The translations under genes were made by a program, and so were the position numbers. 64,000 nt of DNA. It comes from Liopterus haemorrhoidalis. Its lineage: Eukaryota; Arthropoda; Insecta; Coleoptera; Dytiscidae. Shown here in pieces: positions 53,415 through 64,000 of the stretch (position 1 is the stretch's first letter; the number at the start of each line of letters is the position of its first letter). The DNA lies in the NCBI GenBank assembly GCA_963971575.1, contig OZ020616.1, positions 23,888,713 through 23,952,712 of the forward strand. Direction: 5' to 3'. The notes below the pieces were generated by a model that was not told the DNA's origin, did not search any database, and was given only the letters and a program-made list of their open reading frames with translations.

Positions 53415-55895
53415 TCACCTGACACTTTTAAATGTTAACAAAAACGAGTAAATGTCATGTAAGCTTTCCGTATCGGTTCTGGCATTCAACACATTATGGA
53501 AGTGGTTAATGTAACACATTTCATAAAAAAATCTTTTTGAATCGTTGGGAAATCTATCCAACACCTTAGGATTATCAAAATCCACAACATGATTAGTAGA
53601 TGCTACATGCGTAGCTAAGGTACATTTTTGGGGATTAACCCGGCAATCTGATTTATGTTGTGTGATCCGATTCCTAAGTTTTTGGATTGAACTTCCTACA
53701 TATACCTGTTCACAAGAACAGTTTAACATGTAAATAGTGTTTTTTGTCGATAAGTGGTCAATCTTCTGTTTCAATTTTGTATTGATAACTGAAAGTTTCT
53801 TTAAGGGTTTATCGGCTATTATTAGGTTATCTAATCTAAGTACTCTTTTAATACTGTTAGACATATGACCCATGTAGGTTAATGCCCTATATTTAATAGG
53901 TTCGATAGAAGAGGTACTGGACCCATGTAGTTCAGGATTCCTATTACGGGAACTGGGTTCATCAGTATTTATATTGAATAAAAGTTTGTAGATTAAATGT
54001 TTAGGGTAAGAGTTTTCTATGAAAATTTTGGCAAGTTTAAGTAAGTTTTTTTGTATTAGTGATTCGTCCGAAATTTTAATAACCCTATATTTCATGGTTT
54101 TTACCAACGCAATTTTGTATTTTAAAGGATGAAAAGAGTGAAAATTAAGATAACGGCCAGAAAAAGTTTTTTTCGTGTACCAATCGAACCTAAGTACGTT
54201 TTGAGGATCTCTAAATGCATAGGTGTCTAAAAACGGAACCCCTTTTTTAAGAACATCTTCTTTTTCAACAGTGAACTGTAAAGAAGGGTGGTATTGGTTA
54301 AAAATGTTTAATGTAACATCTACCTTATCTTCCGGGACTGCTAAAAGTAGATCATCTACATATTTTTTAATGAAAGGGATTTCAAAATCAAGTTTTTCAG
54401 TCACCTTTTTTAGTAGAGTATCCATAACGAATTGTGATAAGATTGGACTCAAGGCTGAACCCATAGGTAGCCCTTTGTTTTGCAAGAAAAATTTATTATC
54501 GTAAACAAAATAGCAGGAACGATACAGCGTTTCCATGATCTCGATAAATTTTGATTTACTAATTTTAGTAATTTTTTTAATCTTTGGCCATCTAAGTTGG
54601 ATTTCGTTGGCAATAAGGTCCCATGTAATGCTTGGGAATAAGGACACTACATCCAGGCTAATGAGCCTGTAGTTATCAGGTAGAACAGTGCCTTTTAAGT
54701 CCCTAACCAAGTCAAAGGAGTTGTTGACATAATATGGATTGTCTGTATCATATGTTTTTTTAAGAATGTTGGTAATGAAGAAGGTAAGTTTTTTGAAAGG
54801 TCCGTCTGAACCGTCAATTATATGCCTTAACGGCAATTGATCTTTATGAATTTTAACGTTTGCGAACACTCTAGGTGGTAACGCGTTATGTTCTTTGAGA
54901 TCCCTACTCTCCGTATCTGAAATGTATTGTTTTAATTTTAAAGTCGAAATGATTTTGTTGTTAGAATTTTGAAACGAAGTGGTAGGGTCTCTAGGAAGTA
55001 AAGAGTACGTACCCTCTTCGTTAAGAATCCCTTCTAATCTGTCCACGTAGTCCTGTTTATTCATTAAGACAGAAGTTTGGCCCTTATCAGCACGTAACAA
55101 AATGACTTGATTATTATTTTTAAGAAAGGTTTTAGACCGAATGTATTGTTGGTGTAACGTGTTATATTTACTATCCACTACGTTGTGGGTGCCCTTAAAA
55201 TAGTTGGTGAGTAGGTTAGTGACTTGTGCCCTCTTAGTATTTTTACTATTATCATCATGGAGAGCTAATATTTCTTCGACCTCACCTAATACCTTAAAAA
55301 CATCCACCTCGCTGTGGTCAATAGGTAAGGAGAATCTACTACCCAAACTTAAAAAACTGGAAATTTCTGTAGGAACATCCGTATTGGAAATGTTCATAAA
55401 CCAACTATCTAAAGTCTTGATTTTATTGTTACAAGAGAAATCATTTTTGACCCTAATGAACTTGTTATGTAATCTATGCTTATTTTTATTTGTGATTTTG
55501 TTAAATGCAGCTTGCTGCTTAGCGAAAAACCGGTTATGTAAGTAATAAGGCAAAGATTCCACAACCCGTCCCTTAAGGTCGAAAATTTTTCTTTCCAGTG
55601 TTTTAATTTCGGAATGTACATTGTTAATTTCCAACGATAACAAACTGTGCCTCAACCTGTTATTAAACTGATGAAAGTCCTTGTTAGTATTCCCAAAGTT
55701 ATCGCACATTAGACACTTTATATGCTTCTCGTAAGCTCGAACATGTTGCGGAGAGATCTTCTGTTGTCTACATTTTATAAGGAACGTCCTTCTTGTTATT
55801 GATTTGGATAGTTTTTTGTTTTCTTTGATGTATTTCTTCATGCACTTCATCACTGTTTCACCATAATTAGTCCGAATTGTTTGAAAGAATCCCAT
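53415..55895 (-). CDS. Penelope-like reverse transcriptase with GIY-YIG endonuclease, unit 2
   Basis: 826 aa from an ATG at 55895 (MGFFQTIRTNYG). Domains in order: basic N-terminal region; RADKGQTSVLMNKQDYVDRL near 275; FANVKIHKDQLPLRHIIDGS near 345; catalytic Asp in LISLDVVSLFPSI at about 415; GLPMGSALSPILSQF near 475; YVDD at 512-515; FTVEKED...VPFLDTYAF near 540-560; C-terminal GIY-YIG with IYMLNCSCEQVYVGSS near 720-735 and conserved RNRITQHK. It makes the DNA nick and copies the element RNA. The frame is intact. A unique A at about 54303 gives Lys instead of Asn in this unit. It is distant from Penelope-like element 1, sharing motif order but little else. Confidence 0.94.
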   Translation of the reverse strand: MGFFQTIRTNYGETVMKCMKKYIKENKKLSKSITRRTFLIKCRQQKISPQHVRAYEKHIKCLMCDNFGNTNKDFHQFNNRLRHSLLSLEINNVHSEIKTLERKIFDLKGRVVESLPYYLHNRFFAKQQAAFNKITNKNKHRLHNKFIRVKNDFSCNNKIKTLDSWFMNISNTDVPTEISSFLSLGSRFSLPIDHSEVDVFKVLGEVEEILALHDDNSKNTKRAQVTNLLTNYFKGTHNVVDSKYNTLHQQYIRSKTFLKNNNQVILLRADKGQTSVLMNKQDYVDRLEGILNEEGTYSLLPRDPTTSFQNSNNKIISTLKLKQYISDTESRDLKEHNALPPRVFANVKIHKDQLPLRHIIDGSDGPFKKLTFFITNILKKTYDTDNPYYVNNSFDLVRDLKGTVLPDNYRLISLDVVSLFPSITWDLIANEIQLRWPKIKKITKISKSKFIEIMETLYRSCYFVYDNKFFLQNKGLPMGSALSPILSQFVMDTLLKKVTEKLDFEIPFIKKYVDDLLLAVPEDKVDVTLNIFNQYHPSLQFTVEKEDVLKKGVPFLDTYAFRDPQNVLRFDWYTKKTFSGRYLNFHSFHPLKYKIALVKTMKYRVIKISDESLIQKNLLKLAKIFIENSYPKHLIYKLLFNINTDEPSSRNRNPELHGSSTSSIEPIKYRALTYMGHMSNSIKRVLRLDNLIIADKPLKKLSVINTKLKQKIDHLSTKNTIYMLNCSCEQVYVGSSIQKLRNRITQHKSDCRVNPQKCTLATHVASTNHVVDFDNPKVLDRFPNDSKRFFYEMCYINHFHNVLNARTDTESLHDIYSFLLTFKSVR

Positions 55896-56516
55896 GTTAA
55901 CTGTAATAAAACCAGCACGGAGAATTTTTGATCTTCTGTTGAGGCACTATCTTAGGAAATTATTTGGGAAAAAGAAGTAAAGCGAAGGATAATGCAATTA
56001 TTTCATAATTGATCCAATATTTCGTTTATTCTTCATAAACTTTATCAAGGATTTCTATAACAAAATGAACCGGTCATAAAAGCAAACACAAACTGTACAT
56101 TTCCCTTACCGAAATAGTTAAGCATGTCGCCAAGATGTAATATAAGTAAGTGAAGTTAGACCCATGGTGTCCAAAACAGTAAAAGAGTTGTTAAGAAACA
56201 CTTGAATACATCAAATATTGAAGAAAACAAGTTACGATGTTAAGGCAGATATGACGCCATATTAGTTACTGAGTCACATGACTTGATACGCAAGGCATTG
56301 TGGTTATGCCAGTAACAAGAAGAAAACTTCCTACTTCTAACCCCGGGAAAATATGAAATGTTTGATATCCCATGGATGTAAACAGGTAAAACTCCTACGA
56401 GGAGAAAAGTATAAAGTGTAAAAAAGTCCATTTGGAAAATAATTTAAAGGAAGGTAGTAAAACAAGGATGGAGATAACCCACTAAATGTAAAAAATGGAA
56501 GAACCGCACCAAAAAT

Positions 56517-58997
56517 TCACCTGACACTTTTAAATGTTAACAAAAACGAGTAAATGTCATGTAAGCTTTCCGTATCGGTTCTGGCATTCAACACATTATG
56601 GAAGTGGTTAATGTAACACATTTCATAAAAAAATCTTTTTGAATCGTTGGGAAATCTATCCAACACCTTAGGATTATCAAAATCCACAACATGATTAGTA
56701 GATGCTACATGCGTAGCTAAGGTACATTTTTGGGGATTAACCCGGCAATCTGATTTATGTTGTGTGATCCGATTCCTAAGTTTTTGGATTGAACTTCCTA
56801 CATATACCTGTTCACAAGAACAGTTTAACATGTAAATAGTGTTTTTTGTCGATAAGTGGTCAATCTTCTGTTTCAATTTTGTATTGATAACTGAAAGTTT
56901 CTTTAAGGGTTTATCGGCTATTATTAGGTTATCTAATCTAAGTACTCTTTTAATACTGTTAGACATATGACCCATGTAGGTTAATGCCCTATATTTAATA
57001 GGTTCGATAGAAGAGGTACTGGACCCATGTAGTTCAGGATTCCTATTACGGGAACTGGGTTCATCAGTATTTATATTGAATAAAAGTTTGTAGATTAAAT
57101 GTTTAGGGTAAGAGTTTTCTATGAAAATTTTGGCAAGTTTAAGTAAGTTTTTTTGTATTAGTGATTCGTCCGAAATTTTAATAACCCTATATTTCATGGT
57201 TTTTACCAACGCAATTTTGTATTTTAAAGGATGAAAAGAGTGAAAATTAAGATAACGGCCAGAAAAAGTTTTTTTCGTGTACCAATCGAACCTAAGTACG
57301 TTTTGAGGATCTCTAAATGCATAGGTGTCTAAAAACGGAACCCCTTTTTTAAGAACATCTTCTTTTTCAACAGTGAACTGTAAAGAAGGGTGGTATTGGT
57401 TAAATATGTTTAATGTAACATCTACCTTATCTTCCGGGACTGCTAAAAGTAGATCATCTACATATTTTTTAATGAAAGGGATTTCAAAATCAAGTTTTTC
57501 AGTCACCTTTTTTAGTAGAGTATCCATAACGAATTGTGATAAGATTGGACTCAAGGCTGAACCCATAGGTAGCCCTTTGTTTTGCAAGAAAAATTTATTA
57601 TCGTAAACAAAATAGCAGGAACGATACAGCGTTTCCATGATCTCGATAAATTTTGATTTACTAATTTTAGTAATTTTTTTAATCTTTGGCCATCTAAGTT
57701 GGATTTCGTTGGCAATAAGGTCCCATGTAATGCTTGGGAATAAGGACACTACATCCAGGCTAATGAGCCTGTAGTTATCAGGTAGAACAGTGCCTTTTAA
57801 GTCCCTAACCAAGTCAAAGGAGTTGTTGACATAATATGGATTGTCTGTATCATATGTTTTTTTAAGAATGTTGGTAATGAAGAAGGTAAGTTTTTTGAAA
57901 GGTCCGTCTGAACCGTCAATTATATGCCTTAACGGCAATTGATCTTTATGAATTTTAACGTTTGCGAACACTCTAGGTGGTAACGCGTTATGTTCTTTGA
58001 GATCCCTACTCTCCGTATCTGAAATGTATTGTTTTAATTTTAAAGTCGAAATGATTTTGTTGTTAGAATTTTGAAACGAAGTGGTAGGGTCTCTAGGAAG
58101 TAAAGAGTACGTACCCTCTTCGTTAAGAATCCCTTCTAATCTGTCCACGTAGTCCTGTTTATTCATTAAGACAGAAGTTTGGCCCTTATCAGCACGTAAC
58201 AAAATGACTTGATTATTATTTTTAAGAAAGGTTTTAGACCGAATGTATTGTTGGTGTAACGTGTTATATTTACTATCCACTACGTTGTGGGTGCCCTTAA
58301 AATAGTTGGTGAGTAGGTTAGTGACTTGTGCCCTCTTAGTATTTTTACTATTATCATCATGGAGAGCTAATATTTCTTCGACCTCACCTAATACCTTAAA
58401 AACATCCACCTCGCTGTGGTCAATAGGTAAGGAGAATCTACTACCCAAACTTAAAAAACTGGAAATTTCTGTAGGAACATCCGTATTGGAAATGTTCATA
58501 AACCAACTATCTAAAGTCTTGATTTTATTGTTACAAGAGAAATCATTTTTGACCCTAATGAACTTGTTATGTAATCTATGCTTATTTTTATTTGTGATTT
58601 TGTTAAATGCAGCTTGCTGCTTAGCGAAAAACCGGTTATGTAAGTAATAAGGCAAAGATTCCACAACCCGTCCCTTAAGGTCGAAAATTTTTCTTTCCAG
58701 TGTTTTAATTTCGGAATGTACATTGTTAATTTCCAACGATAACAAACTGTGCCTCAACCTGTTATTAAACTGATGAAAGTCCTTGTTAGTATTCCCAAAG
58801 TTATCGCACATTAGACACTTTATATGCTTCTCGTAAGCTCGAACATGTTGCGGAGAGATCTTCTGTTGTCTACATTTTATAAGGAACGTCCTTCTTGTTA
58901 TTGATTTGGATAGTTTTTTGTTTTCTTTGATGTATTTCTTCATGCACTTCATCACTGTTTCACCATAATTAGTCCGAATTGTTTGAAAGAATCCCAT
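56517..58997 (-). CDS. Penelope-like reverse transcriptase with GIY-YIG endonuclease, unit 3
   Basis: 826 aa, intact, ATG at 58997. It represents the array consensus: it has neither the Lys variant of unit 2 nor the Thr variant of unit 4. Confidence 0.94.
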   Translation of the reverse strand: MGFFQTIRTNYGETVMKCMKKYIKENKKLSKSITRRTFLIKCRQQKISPQHVRAYEKHIKCLMCDNFGNTNKDFHQFNNRLRHSLLSLEINNVHSEIKTLERKIFDLKGRVVESLPYYLHNRFFAKQQAAFNKITNKNKHRLHNKFIRVKNDFSCNNKIKTLDSWFMNISNTDVPTEISSFLSLGSRFSLPIDHSEVDVFKVLGEVEEILALHDDNSKNTKRAQVTNLLTNYFKGTHNVVDSKYNTLHQQYIRSKTFLKNNNQVILLRADKGQTSVLMNKQDYVDRLEGILNEEGTYSLLPRDPTTSFQNSNNKIISTLKLKQYISDTESRDLKEHNALPPRVFANVKIHKDQLPLRHIIDGSDGPFKKLTFFITNILKKTYDTDNPYYVNNSFDLVRDLKGTVLPDNYRLISLDVVSLFPSITWDLIANEIQLRWPKIKKITKISKSKFIEIMETLYRSCYFVYDNKFFLQNKGLPMGSALSPILSQFVMDTLLKKVTEKLDFEIPFIKKYVDDLLLAVPEDKVDVTLNIFNQYHPSLQFTVEKEDVLKKGVPFLDTYAFRDPQNVLRFDWYTKKTFSGRYLNFHSFHPLKYKIALVKTMKYRVIKISDESLIQKNLLKLAKIFIENSYPKHLIYKLLFNINTDEPSSRNRNPELHGSSTSSIEPIKYRALTYMGHMSNSIKRVLRLDNLIIADKPLKKLSVINTKLKQKIDHLSTKNTIYMLNCSCEQVYVGSSIQKLRNRITQHKSDCRVNPQKCTLATHVASTNHVVDFDNPKVLDRFPNDSKRFFYEMCYINHFHNVLNARTDTESLHDIYSFLLTFKSVR

Positions 58998-59618
58998 GTT
59001 AACTGTAATAAAACCAGCACGGAGAATTTTTGATCTTCTGTTGAGGCACTATCTTAGGAAATTATTTGGGAAAAAGAAGTAAAGCGAAGGATAATGCAAT
59101 TATTTCATAATTGATCCAATATTTCGTTTATTCTTCATAAACTTTATCAAGGATTTCTATAACAAAATGAACCGGTCATAAAAGCAAACACAAACTGTAC
59201 ATTTCCCTTACCGAAATAGTTAAGCATGTCGCCAAGATGTAATATAAGTAAGTGAAGTTAGACCCATGGTGTCCAAAACAGTAAAAGAGTTGTTAAGAAA
59301 CACTTGAATACATCAAATATTGAAGAAAACAAGTTACGATGTTAAGGCAGATATGACGCCATATTAGTTACTGAGTCACATGACTTGATACGCAAGGCAT
59401 TGTGGTTATGCCAGTAACAAGAAGAAAACTTCCTACTTCTAACCCCGGGAAAATATGAAATGTTTGATATCCCATGGATGTAAACAGGTAAAACTCCTAC
59501 GAGGAGAAAAGTATAAAGTGTAAAAAAGTCCATTTGGAAAATAATTTAAAGGAAGGTAGTAAAACAAGGATGGAGATAACCCACTAAATGTAAAAAATGG
59601 AAGAACCGCACCAAAAAT

Positions 59619-62099
59619 TCACCTGACACTTTTAAATGTTAACAAAAACGAGTAAATGTCATGTAAGCTTTCCGTATCGGTTCTGGCATTCAACACATTA
59701 TGGAAGTGGTTAATGTAACACATTTCATAAAAAAATCTTTTTGAATCGTTGGGAAATCTATCCAACACCTTAGGATTATCAAAATCCACAACATGATTAG
59801 TAGATGCTACATGCGTAGCTAAGGTACATTTTTGGGGATTAACCCGGCAATCTGATTTATGTTGTGTGATCCGATTCCTAAGTTTTTGGATTGAACTTCC
59901 TACATATACCTGTTCACAAGAACAGTTTAACATGTAAATAGTGTTTTTTGTCGATAAGTGGTCAATCTTCTGTTTCAATTTTGTATTGATAACTGAAAGT
60001 TTCTTTAAGGGTTTATCGGCTATTATTAGGTTATCTAATCTAAGTACTCTTTTAATACTGTTAGACATATGACCCATGTAGGTTAATGCCCTATATTTAA
60101 TAGGTTCGATAGAAGAGGTACTGGACCCATGTAGTTCAGGATTCCTATTACGGGAACTGGGTTCATCAGTATTTATATTGAATAAAAGTTTGTAGATTAA
60201 ATGTTTAGGGTAAGAGTTTTCTATGAAAATTTTGGCAAGTTTAAGTAAGTTTTTTTGTATTAGTGATTCGTCCGAAATTTTAATAACCCTATATTTCATG
60301 GTTTTTACCAACGCAATTTTGTATTTTAAAGGATGAAAAGAGTGAAAATTAAGATAACGGCCAGAAAAAGTTTTTTTCGTGTACCAATCGAACCTAAGTA
60401 CGTTTTGAGGATCTCTAAATGCATAGGTGTCTAAAAACGGAACCCCTTTTTTAAGAACATCTTCTTTTTCAACAGTGAACTGTAAAGAAGGGTGGTATTG
60501 GTTAAATATGTTTAATGTAACATCTACCTTATCTTCCGGGACTGCTAAAAGTAGATCATCTACATATTTTTTAATGAAAGGGATTTCAAAATCAAGTTTT
60601 TCAGTCACCTTTTTTAGTAGAGTATCCATAACGAATTGTGATAAGATTGGACTCAAGGCTGAACCCATAGGTAGCCCTTTGTTTTGCAAGAAAAATTTAT
60701 TATCGTAAACAAAATAGCAGGAACGATACAGCGTTTCCATGATCTCGATAAATTTTGATTTACTAATTTTAGTAATTTTTTTAATCTTTGGCCATCTAAG
60801 TTGGATTTCGTTGGCAATAAGGTCCCATGTAATGCTTGGGAATAAGGACACTACATCCAGGCTAATGAGCCTGTAGTTATCAGGTAGAACAGTGCCTTTT
60901 AAGTCCCTAACCAAGTCAAAGGAGTTGTTGACATAATATGGATTGTCTGTATCATATGTTTTTTTAAGAATGTTGGTAATGAAGAAGGTAAGTTTTTTGA
61001 AAGTTCCGTCTGAACCGTCAATTATATGCCTTAACGGCAATTGATCTTTATGAATTTTAACGTTTGCGAACACTCTAGGTGGTAACGCGTTATGTTCTTT
61101 GAGATCCCTACTCTCCGTATCTGAAATGTATTGTTTTAATTTTAAAGTCGAAATGATTTTGTTGTTAGAATTTTGAAACGAAGTGGTAGGGTCTCTAGGA
61201 AGTAAAGAGTACGTACCCTCTTCGTTAAGAATCCCTTCTAATCTGTCCACGTAGTCCTGTTTATTCATTAAGACAGAAGTTTGGCCCTTATCAGCACGTA
61301 ACAAAATGACTTGATTATTATTTTTAAGAAAGGTTTTAGACCGAATGTATTGTTGGTGTAACGTGTTATATTTACTATCCACTACGTTGTGGGTGCCCTT
61401 AAAATAGTTGGTGAGTAGGTTAGTGACTTGTGCCCTCTTAGTATTTTTACTATTATCATCATGGAGAGCTAATATTTCTTCGACCTCACCTAATACCTTA
61501 AAAACATCCACCTCGCTGTGGTCAATAGGTAAGGAGAATCTACTACCCAAACTTAAAAAACTGGAAATTTCTGTAGGAACATCCGTATTGGAAATGTTCA
61601 TAAACCAACTATCTAAAGTCTTGATTTTATTGTTACAAGAGAAATCATTTTTGACCCTAATGAACTTGTTATGTAATCTATGCTTATTTTTATTTGTGAT
61701 TTTGTTAAATGCAGCTTGCTGCTTAGCGAAAAACCGGTTATGTAAGTAATAAGGCAAAGATTCCACAACCCGTCCCTTAAGGTCGAAAATTTTTCTTTCC
61801 AGTGTTTTAATTTCGGAATGTACATTGTTAATTTCCAACGATAACAAACTGTGCCTCAACCTGTTATTAAACTGATGAAAGTCCTTGTTAGTATTCCCAA
61901 AGTTATCGCACATTAGACACTTTATATGCTTCTCGTAAGCTCGAACATGTTGCGGAGAGATCTTCTGTTGTCTACATTTTATAAGGAACGTCCTTCTTGT
62001 TATTGATTTGGATAGTTTTTTGTTTTCTTTGATGTATTTCTTCATGCACTTCATCACTGTTTCACCATAATTAGTCCGAATTGTTTGAAAGAATCCCAT
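59619..62099 (-). CDS. Penelope-like reverse transcriptase with GIY-YIG endonuclease, unit 4
   Basis: 826 aa, intact, ATG at 62099. One difference is visible: Pro to Thr in the segment after HIIDGSDG (base 61004). Confidence 0.94.
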   Translation of the reverse strand: MGFFQTIRTNYGETVMKCMKKYIKENKKLSKSITRRTFLIKCRQQKISPQHVRAYEKHIKCLMCDNFGNTNKDFHQFNNRLRHSLLSLEINNVHSEIKTLERKIFDLKGRVVESLPYYLHNRFFAKQQAAFNKITNKNKHRLHNKFIRVKNDFSCNNKIKTLDSWFMNISNTDVPTEISSFLSLGSRFSLPIDHSEVDVFKVLGEVEEILALHDDNSKNTKRAQVTNLLTNYFKGTHNVVDSKYNTLHQQYIRSKTFLKNNNQVILLRADKGQTSVLMNKQDYVDRLEGILNEEGTYSLLPRDPTTSFQNSNNKIISTLKLKQYISDTESRDLKEHNALPPRVFANVKIHKDQLPLRHIIDGSDGTFKKLTFFITNILKKTYDTDNPYYVNNSFDLVRDLKGTVLPDNYRLISLDVVSLFPSITWDLIANEIQLRWPKIKKITKISKSKFIEIMETLYRSCYFVYDNKFFLQNKGLPMGSALSPILSQFVMDTLLKKVTEKLDFEIPFIKKYVDDLLLAVPEDKVDVTLNIFNQYHPSLQFTVEKEDVLKKGVPFLDTYAFRDPQNVLRFDWYTKKTFSGRYLNFHSFHPLKYKIALVKTMKYRVIKISDESLIQKNLLKLAKIFIENSYPKHLIYKLLFNINTDEPSSRNRNPELHGSSTSSIEPIKYRALTYMGHMSNSIKRVLRLDNLIIADKPLKKLSVINTKLKQKIDHLSTKNTIYMLNCSCEQVYVGSSIQKLRNRITQHKSDCRVNPQKCTLATHVASTNHVVDFDNPKVLDRFPNDSKRFFYEMCYINHFHNVLNARTDTESLHDIYSFLLTFKSVR

Positions 62100-62720
62100 G
62101 TTAACTGTAATAAAACCAACACGGAGAATTTTTGATCTTCTGTTGAGGCACTATCTTAGGAAATTATTTGGGAAAAAGAAGTAAAGCGAAGGATAATGCA
62201 ATTATTTCATAATTGATCCAATATTTCGTTTATTCTTCATAAACTTTATCAAGGATTTCTATAACAAAATGAACCGGTCATAAAAGCAAACACAAACTGT
62301 ACATTTCCCTTACCGAAATAGTTAAGCATGTCGCCAAGATGTAATATAAGTAAGTGAAGTTAGACCCATGGTGTCCAAAACAGTAAAAGAGTTGTTAAGA
62401 AACACTTGAATACATCAAATATTGAAGAAAACAAGTTACGATGTTAAGGCAGATATGACGCCATATTAGTTACTGAGTCACATGACTTGATACGCAAGGC
62501 ATTGTGGTTATGCCAGTAACAAGAAGAAAACTTCCTACTTCTAACCCCGGGAAAATATGAAATGTTTGATATCCCATGGATGTAAACAGGTAAAACTCCT
62601 ACGAGGAGAAAAGTATAAAGTGTAAAAAAGTCCATTTGGAAAATAATTTAAAGGAAGGTAGTAAAACAAGGATGGAGATAACCCACTAAATGTAAAAAAT
62701 GGAAGAACCGCACCAAAAAT

Positions 62721-64000
62721 TCACCTGACACTTTTAAATGTTAACAAAAACGAGTAAATGTCATGTAAGCTTTCCGTATCGGTTCTGGCATTCAACACAT
62801 TATGGAAGTGGTTAATGTAACACATTTCATAAAAAAATCTTTTTGAATCGTTGGGAAATCTATCCAACACCTTAGGATTATCAAAATCCACAACATGATT
62901 AGTAGATGCTACATGCGTAGCTAAGGTACATTTTTGGGGATTAACCCGGCAATCTGATTTATGTTGTGTGATCCGATTCCTAAGTTTTTGGATTGAACTT
63001 CCTACATATACCTGTTCACAAGAACAGTTTAACATGTAAATAGTGTTTTTTGTCGATAAGTGGTCAATCTTCTGTTTCAATTTTGTATTGATAACTGAAA
63101 GTTTCTTTAAGGGTTTATCGGCTATTATTAGGTTATCTAATCTAAGTACTCTTTTAATACTGTTAGACATATGACCCATGTAGGTTAATGCCCTATATTT
63201 AATAGGTTCGATAGAAGAGGTACTGGACCCATGTAGTTCAGGATTCCTATTACGGGAACTGGGTTCATCAGTATTTATATTGAATAAAAGTTTGTAGATT
63301 AAATGTTTAGGGTAAGAGTTTTCTATGAAAATTTTGGCAAGTTTAAGTAAGTTTTTTTGTATTAGTGATTCGTCCGAAATTTTAATAACCCTATATTTCA
63401 TGGTTTTTACCAACGCAATTTTGTATTTTAAAGGATGAAAAGAGTGAAAATTAAGATAACGGCCAGAAAAAGTTTTTTTCGTGTACCAATCGAACCTAAG
63501 TACGTTTTGAGGATCTCTAAATGCATAGGTGTCTAAAAACGGAACCCCTTTTTTAAGAACATCTTCTTTTTCAACAGTGAACTGTAAAGAAGGGTGGTAT
63601 TGGTTAAATATGTTTAATGTAACATCTACCTTATCTTCCGGGACTGCTAAAAGTAGATCATCTACATATTTTTTAATGAAAGGGATTTCAAAATCAAGTT
63701 TTTCAGTCACCTTTTTTAGTAGAGTATCCATAACGAATTGTGATAAGATTGGACTCAAGGCTGAACCCATAGGTAGCCCTTTGTTTTGCAAGAAAAATTT
63801 ATTATCGTAAACAAAATAGCAGGAACGATACAGCGTTTCCATGATCTCGATAAATTTTGATTTACTAATTTTAGTAATTTTTTTAATCTTTGGCCATCTA
63901 AGTTGGATTTCGTTGGCAATAAGGTCCCATGTAATGCTTGGGAATAAGGACACTACATCCAGGCTAATGAGCCTGTAGTTATCAGGTAGAACAGTGCCTT
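62721..64000 (-). CDS. Penelope-like reverse transcriptase with GIY-YIG endonuclease, unit 5 (cut by window)
   Basis: Open to the window edge and covering the part from the catalytic SLDVVSLF region to the C-terminus, including YVDD and GIY-YIG. The N-terminal part lies outside the window. Next to it the unit boundary reads ACCAACACGG (62115) rather than ACCAGCACGG. Confidence 0.9.
   Translation of the reverse strand, partial: GTVLPDNYRLISLDVVSLFPSITWDLIANEIQLRWPKIKKITKISKSKFIEIMETLYRSCYFVYDNKFFLQNKGLPMGSALSPILSQFVMDTLLKKVTEKLDFEIPFIKKYVDDLLLAVPEDKVDVTLNIFNQYHPSLQFTVEKEDVLKKGVPFLDTYAFRDPQNVLRFDWYTKKTFSGRYLNFHSFHPLKYKIALVKTMKYRVIKISDESLIQKNLLKLAKIFIENSYPKHLIYKLLFNINTDEPSSRNRNPELHGSSTSSIEPIKYRALTYMGHMSNSIKRVLRLDNLIIADKPLKKLSVINTKLKQKIDHLSTKNTIYMLNCSCEQVYVGSSIQKLRNRITQHKSDCRVNPQKCTLATHVASTNHVVDFDNPKVLDRFPNDSKRFFYEMCYINHFHNVLNARTDTESLHDIYSFLLTFKSVR

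Larger units (their letters stand above)
49706..64000 (-). mobile_element. Head-to-tail array of Penelope-like element 2 (unit 3102 bp)
   Basis: Units begin (plus-strand coordinates) at ACCAGCACGG: 49706, 52809, 55911, 59013 and 62115. Units 2-4 are exactly 3102 bp; unit 1 is 3103 because of one extra T. Unit 5 is cut by the window end, so the array continues outside. Each unit has one minus-strand ORF and about 620 bp of non-coding DNA that serves as the 3' end of one copy and the leader of the next. No target duplication or foreign DNA occurs between units. Confidence 0.95.

Noticed and set aside
49706..64000. Regular repetition that might suggest a CRISPR-like or satellite array
   Set aside because: The unit is 3.1 kb and codes for a reverse transcriptase with GIY-YIG domain. 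There are no short repeats with unique spacers.

Overview
This window looks like heterochromatic or otherwise repeat-dense DNA from an arthropod, most likely an insect. The evidence is the repertoire of elements: GIY-YIG Penelope-like elements, BEL/Pao, gypsy, R1-clade, CR1/Jockey-like and R4/Dong-like LINEs, hAT and PIF/Harbinger MITEs, and short CCTAA runs like the insect TTAGG telomere repeat. I found no convincing host gene, rRNA, tRNA or bacterial-type operon. Almost every recognisable coding segment belongs to a mobile element, and most are broken.

Layout, left to right. (1) 1-18 kb is a nest of retroelements. A minus-strand CR1/Jockey-like LINE (about 10.8 kb down to about 1.2 kb) is split by a complete Penelope-like element (1329-6814) with a 12-bp target duplication. 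Upstream of this LINE, remnants of a minus-strand gypsy element (integrase tail near 10.9 kb, gag near 16.2-16.8 kb, candidate LTR and primer-binding site near 18.05 kb) flank a plus-strand R1-clade LINE (about 11.0-16.23 kb). The R1 element itself carries a 940-bp inverted-repeat DNA element. (2) 18-36.8 kb is mainly DNA-transposon debris. It holds two related CCCAGCAAACATT-ended elements, a foldback element with C/G-rich repeat arms, a hAT element with a nested hAT-type MITE, a Harbinger-type MITE, an inverted-repeat Penelope-like remnant and a CACTA-like transposase relic. (3) 36.8-42.8 kb is a complete BEL/Pao element with an intact 1701-aa polyprotein, matching LTRs and a 5-bp target duplication. 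(4) 42.9-49.6 kb holds two R4/Dong-type LINE pseudogenes that abut TAA or TA microsatellites. (5) From 49.7 kb to the window end is a head-to-tail array of a second Penelope-like element. Its unit is 3102 bp, with four complete units and a fifth cut by the window edge. At least three units keep an intact 826-aa reverse transcriptase/GIY-YIG protein.

The elements do not work together as a pathway. The relations are those of insertion into one another, which gives a relative order of events. The most unusual structure is the near-identical Penelope array, which ends in a perfect palindrome around a long TA microsatellite. Family names are assigned from motifs I recognise, not from a database search.
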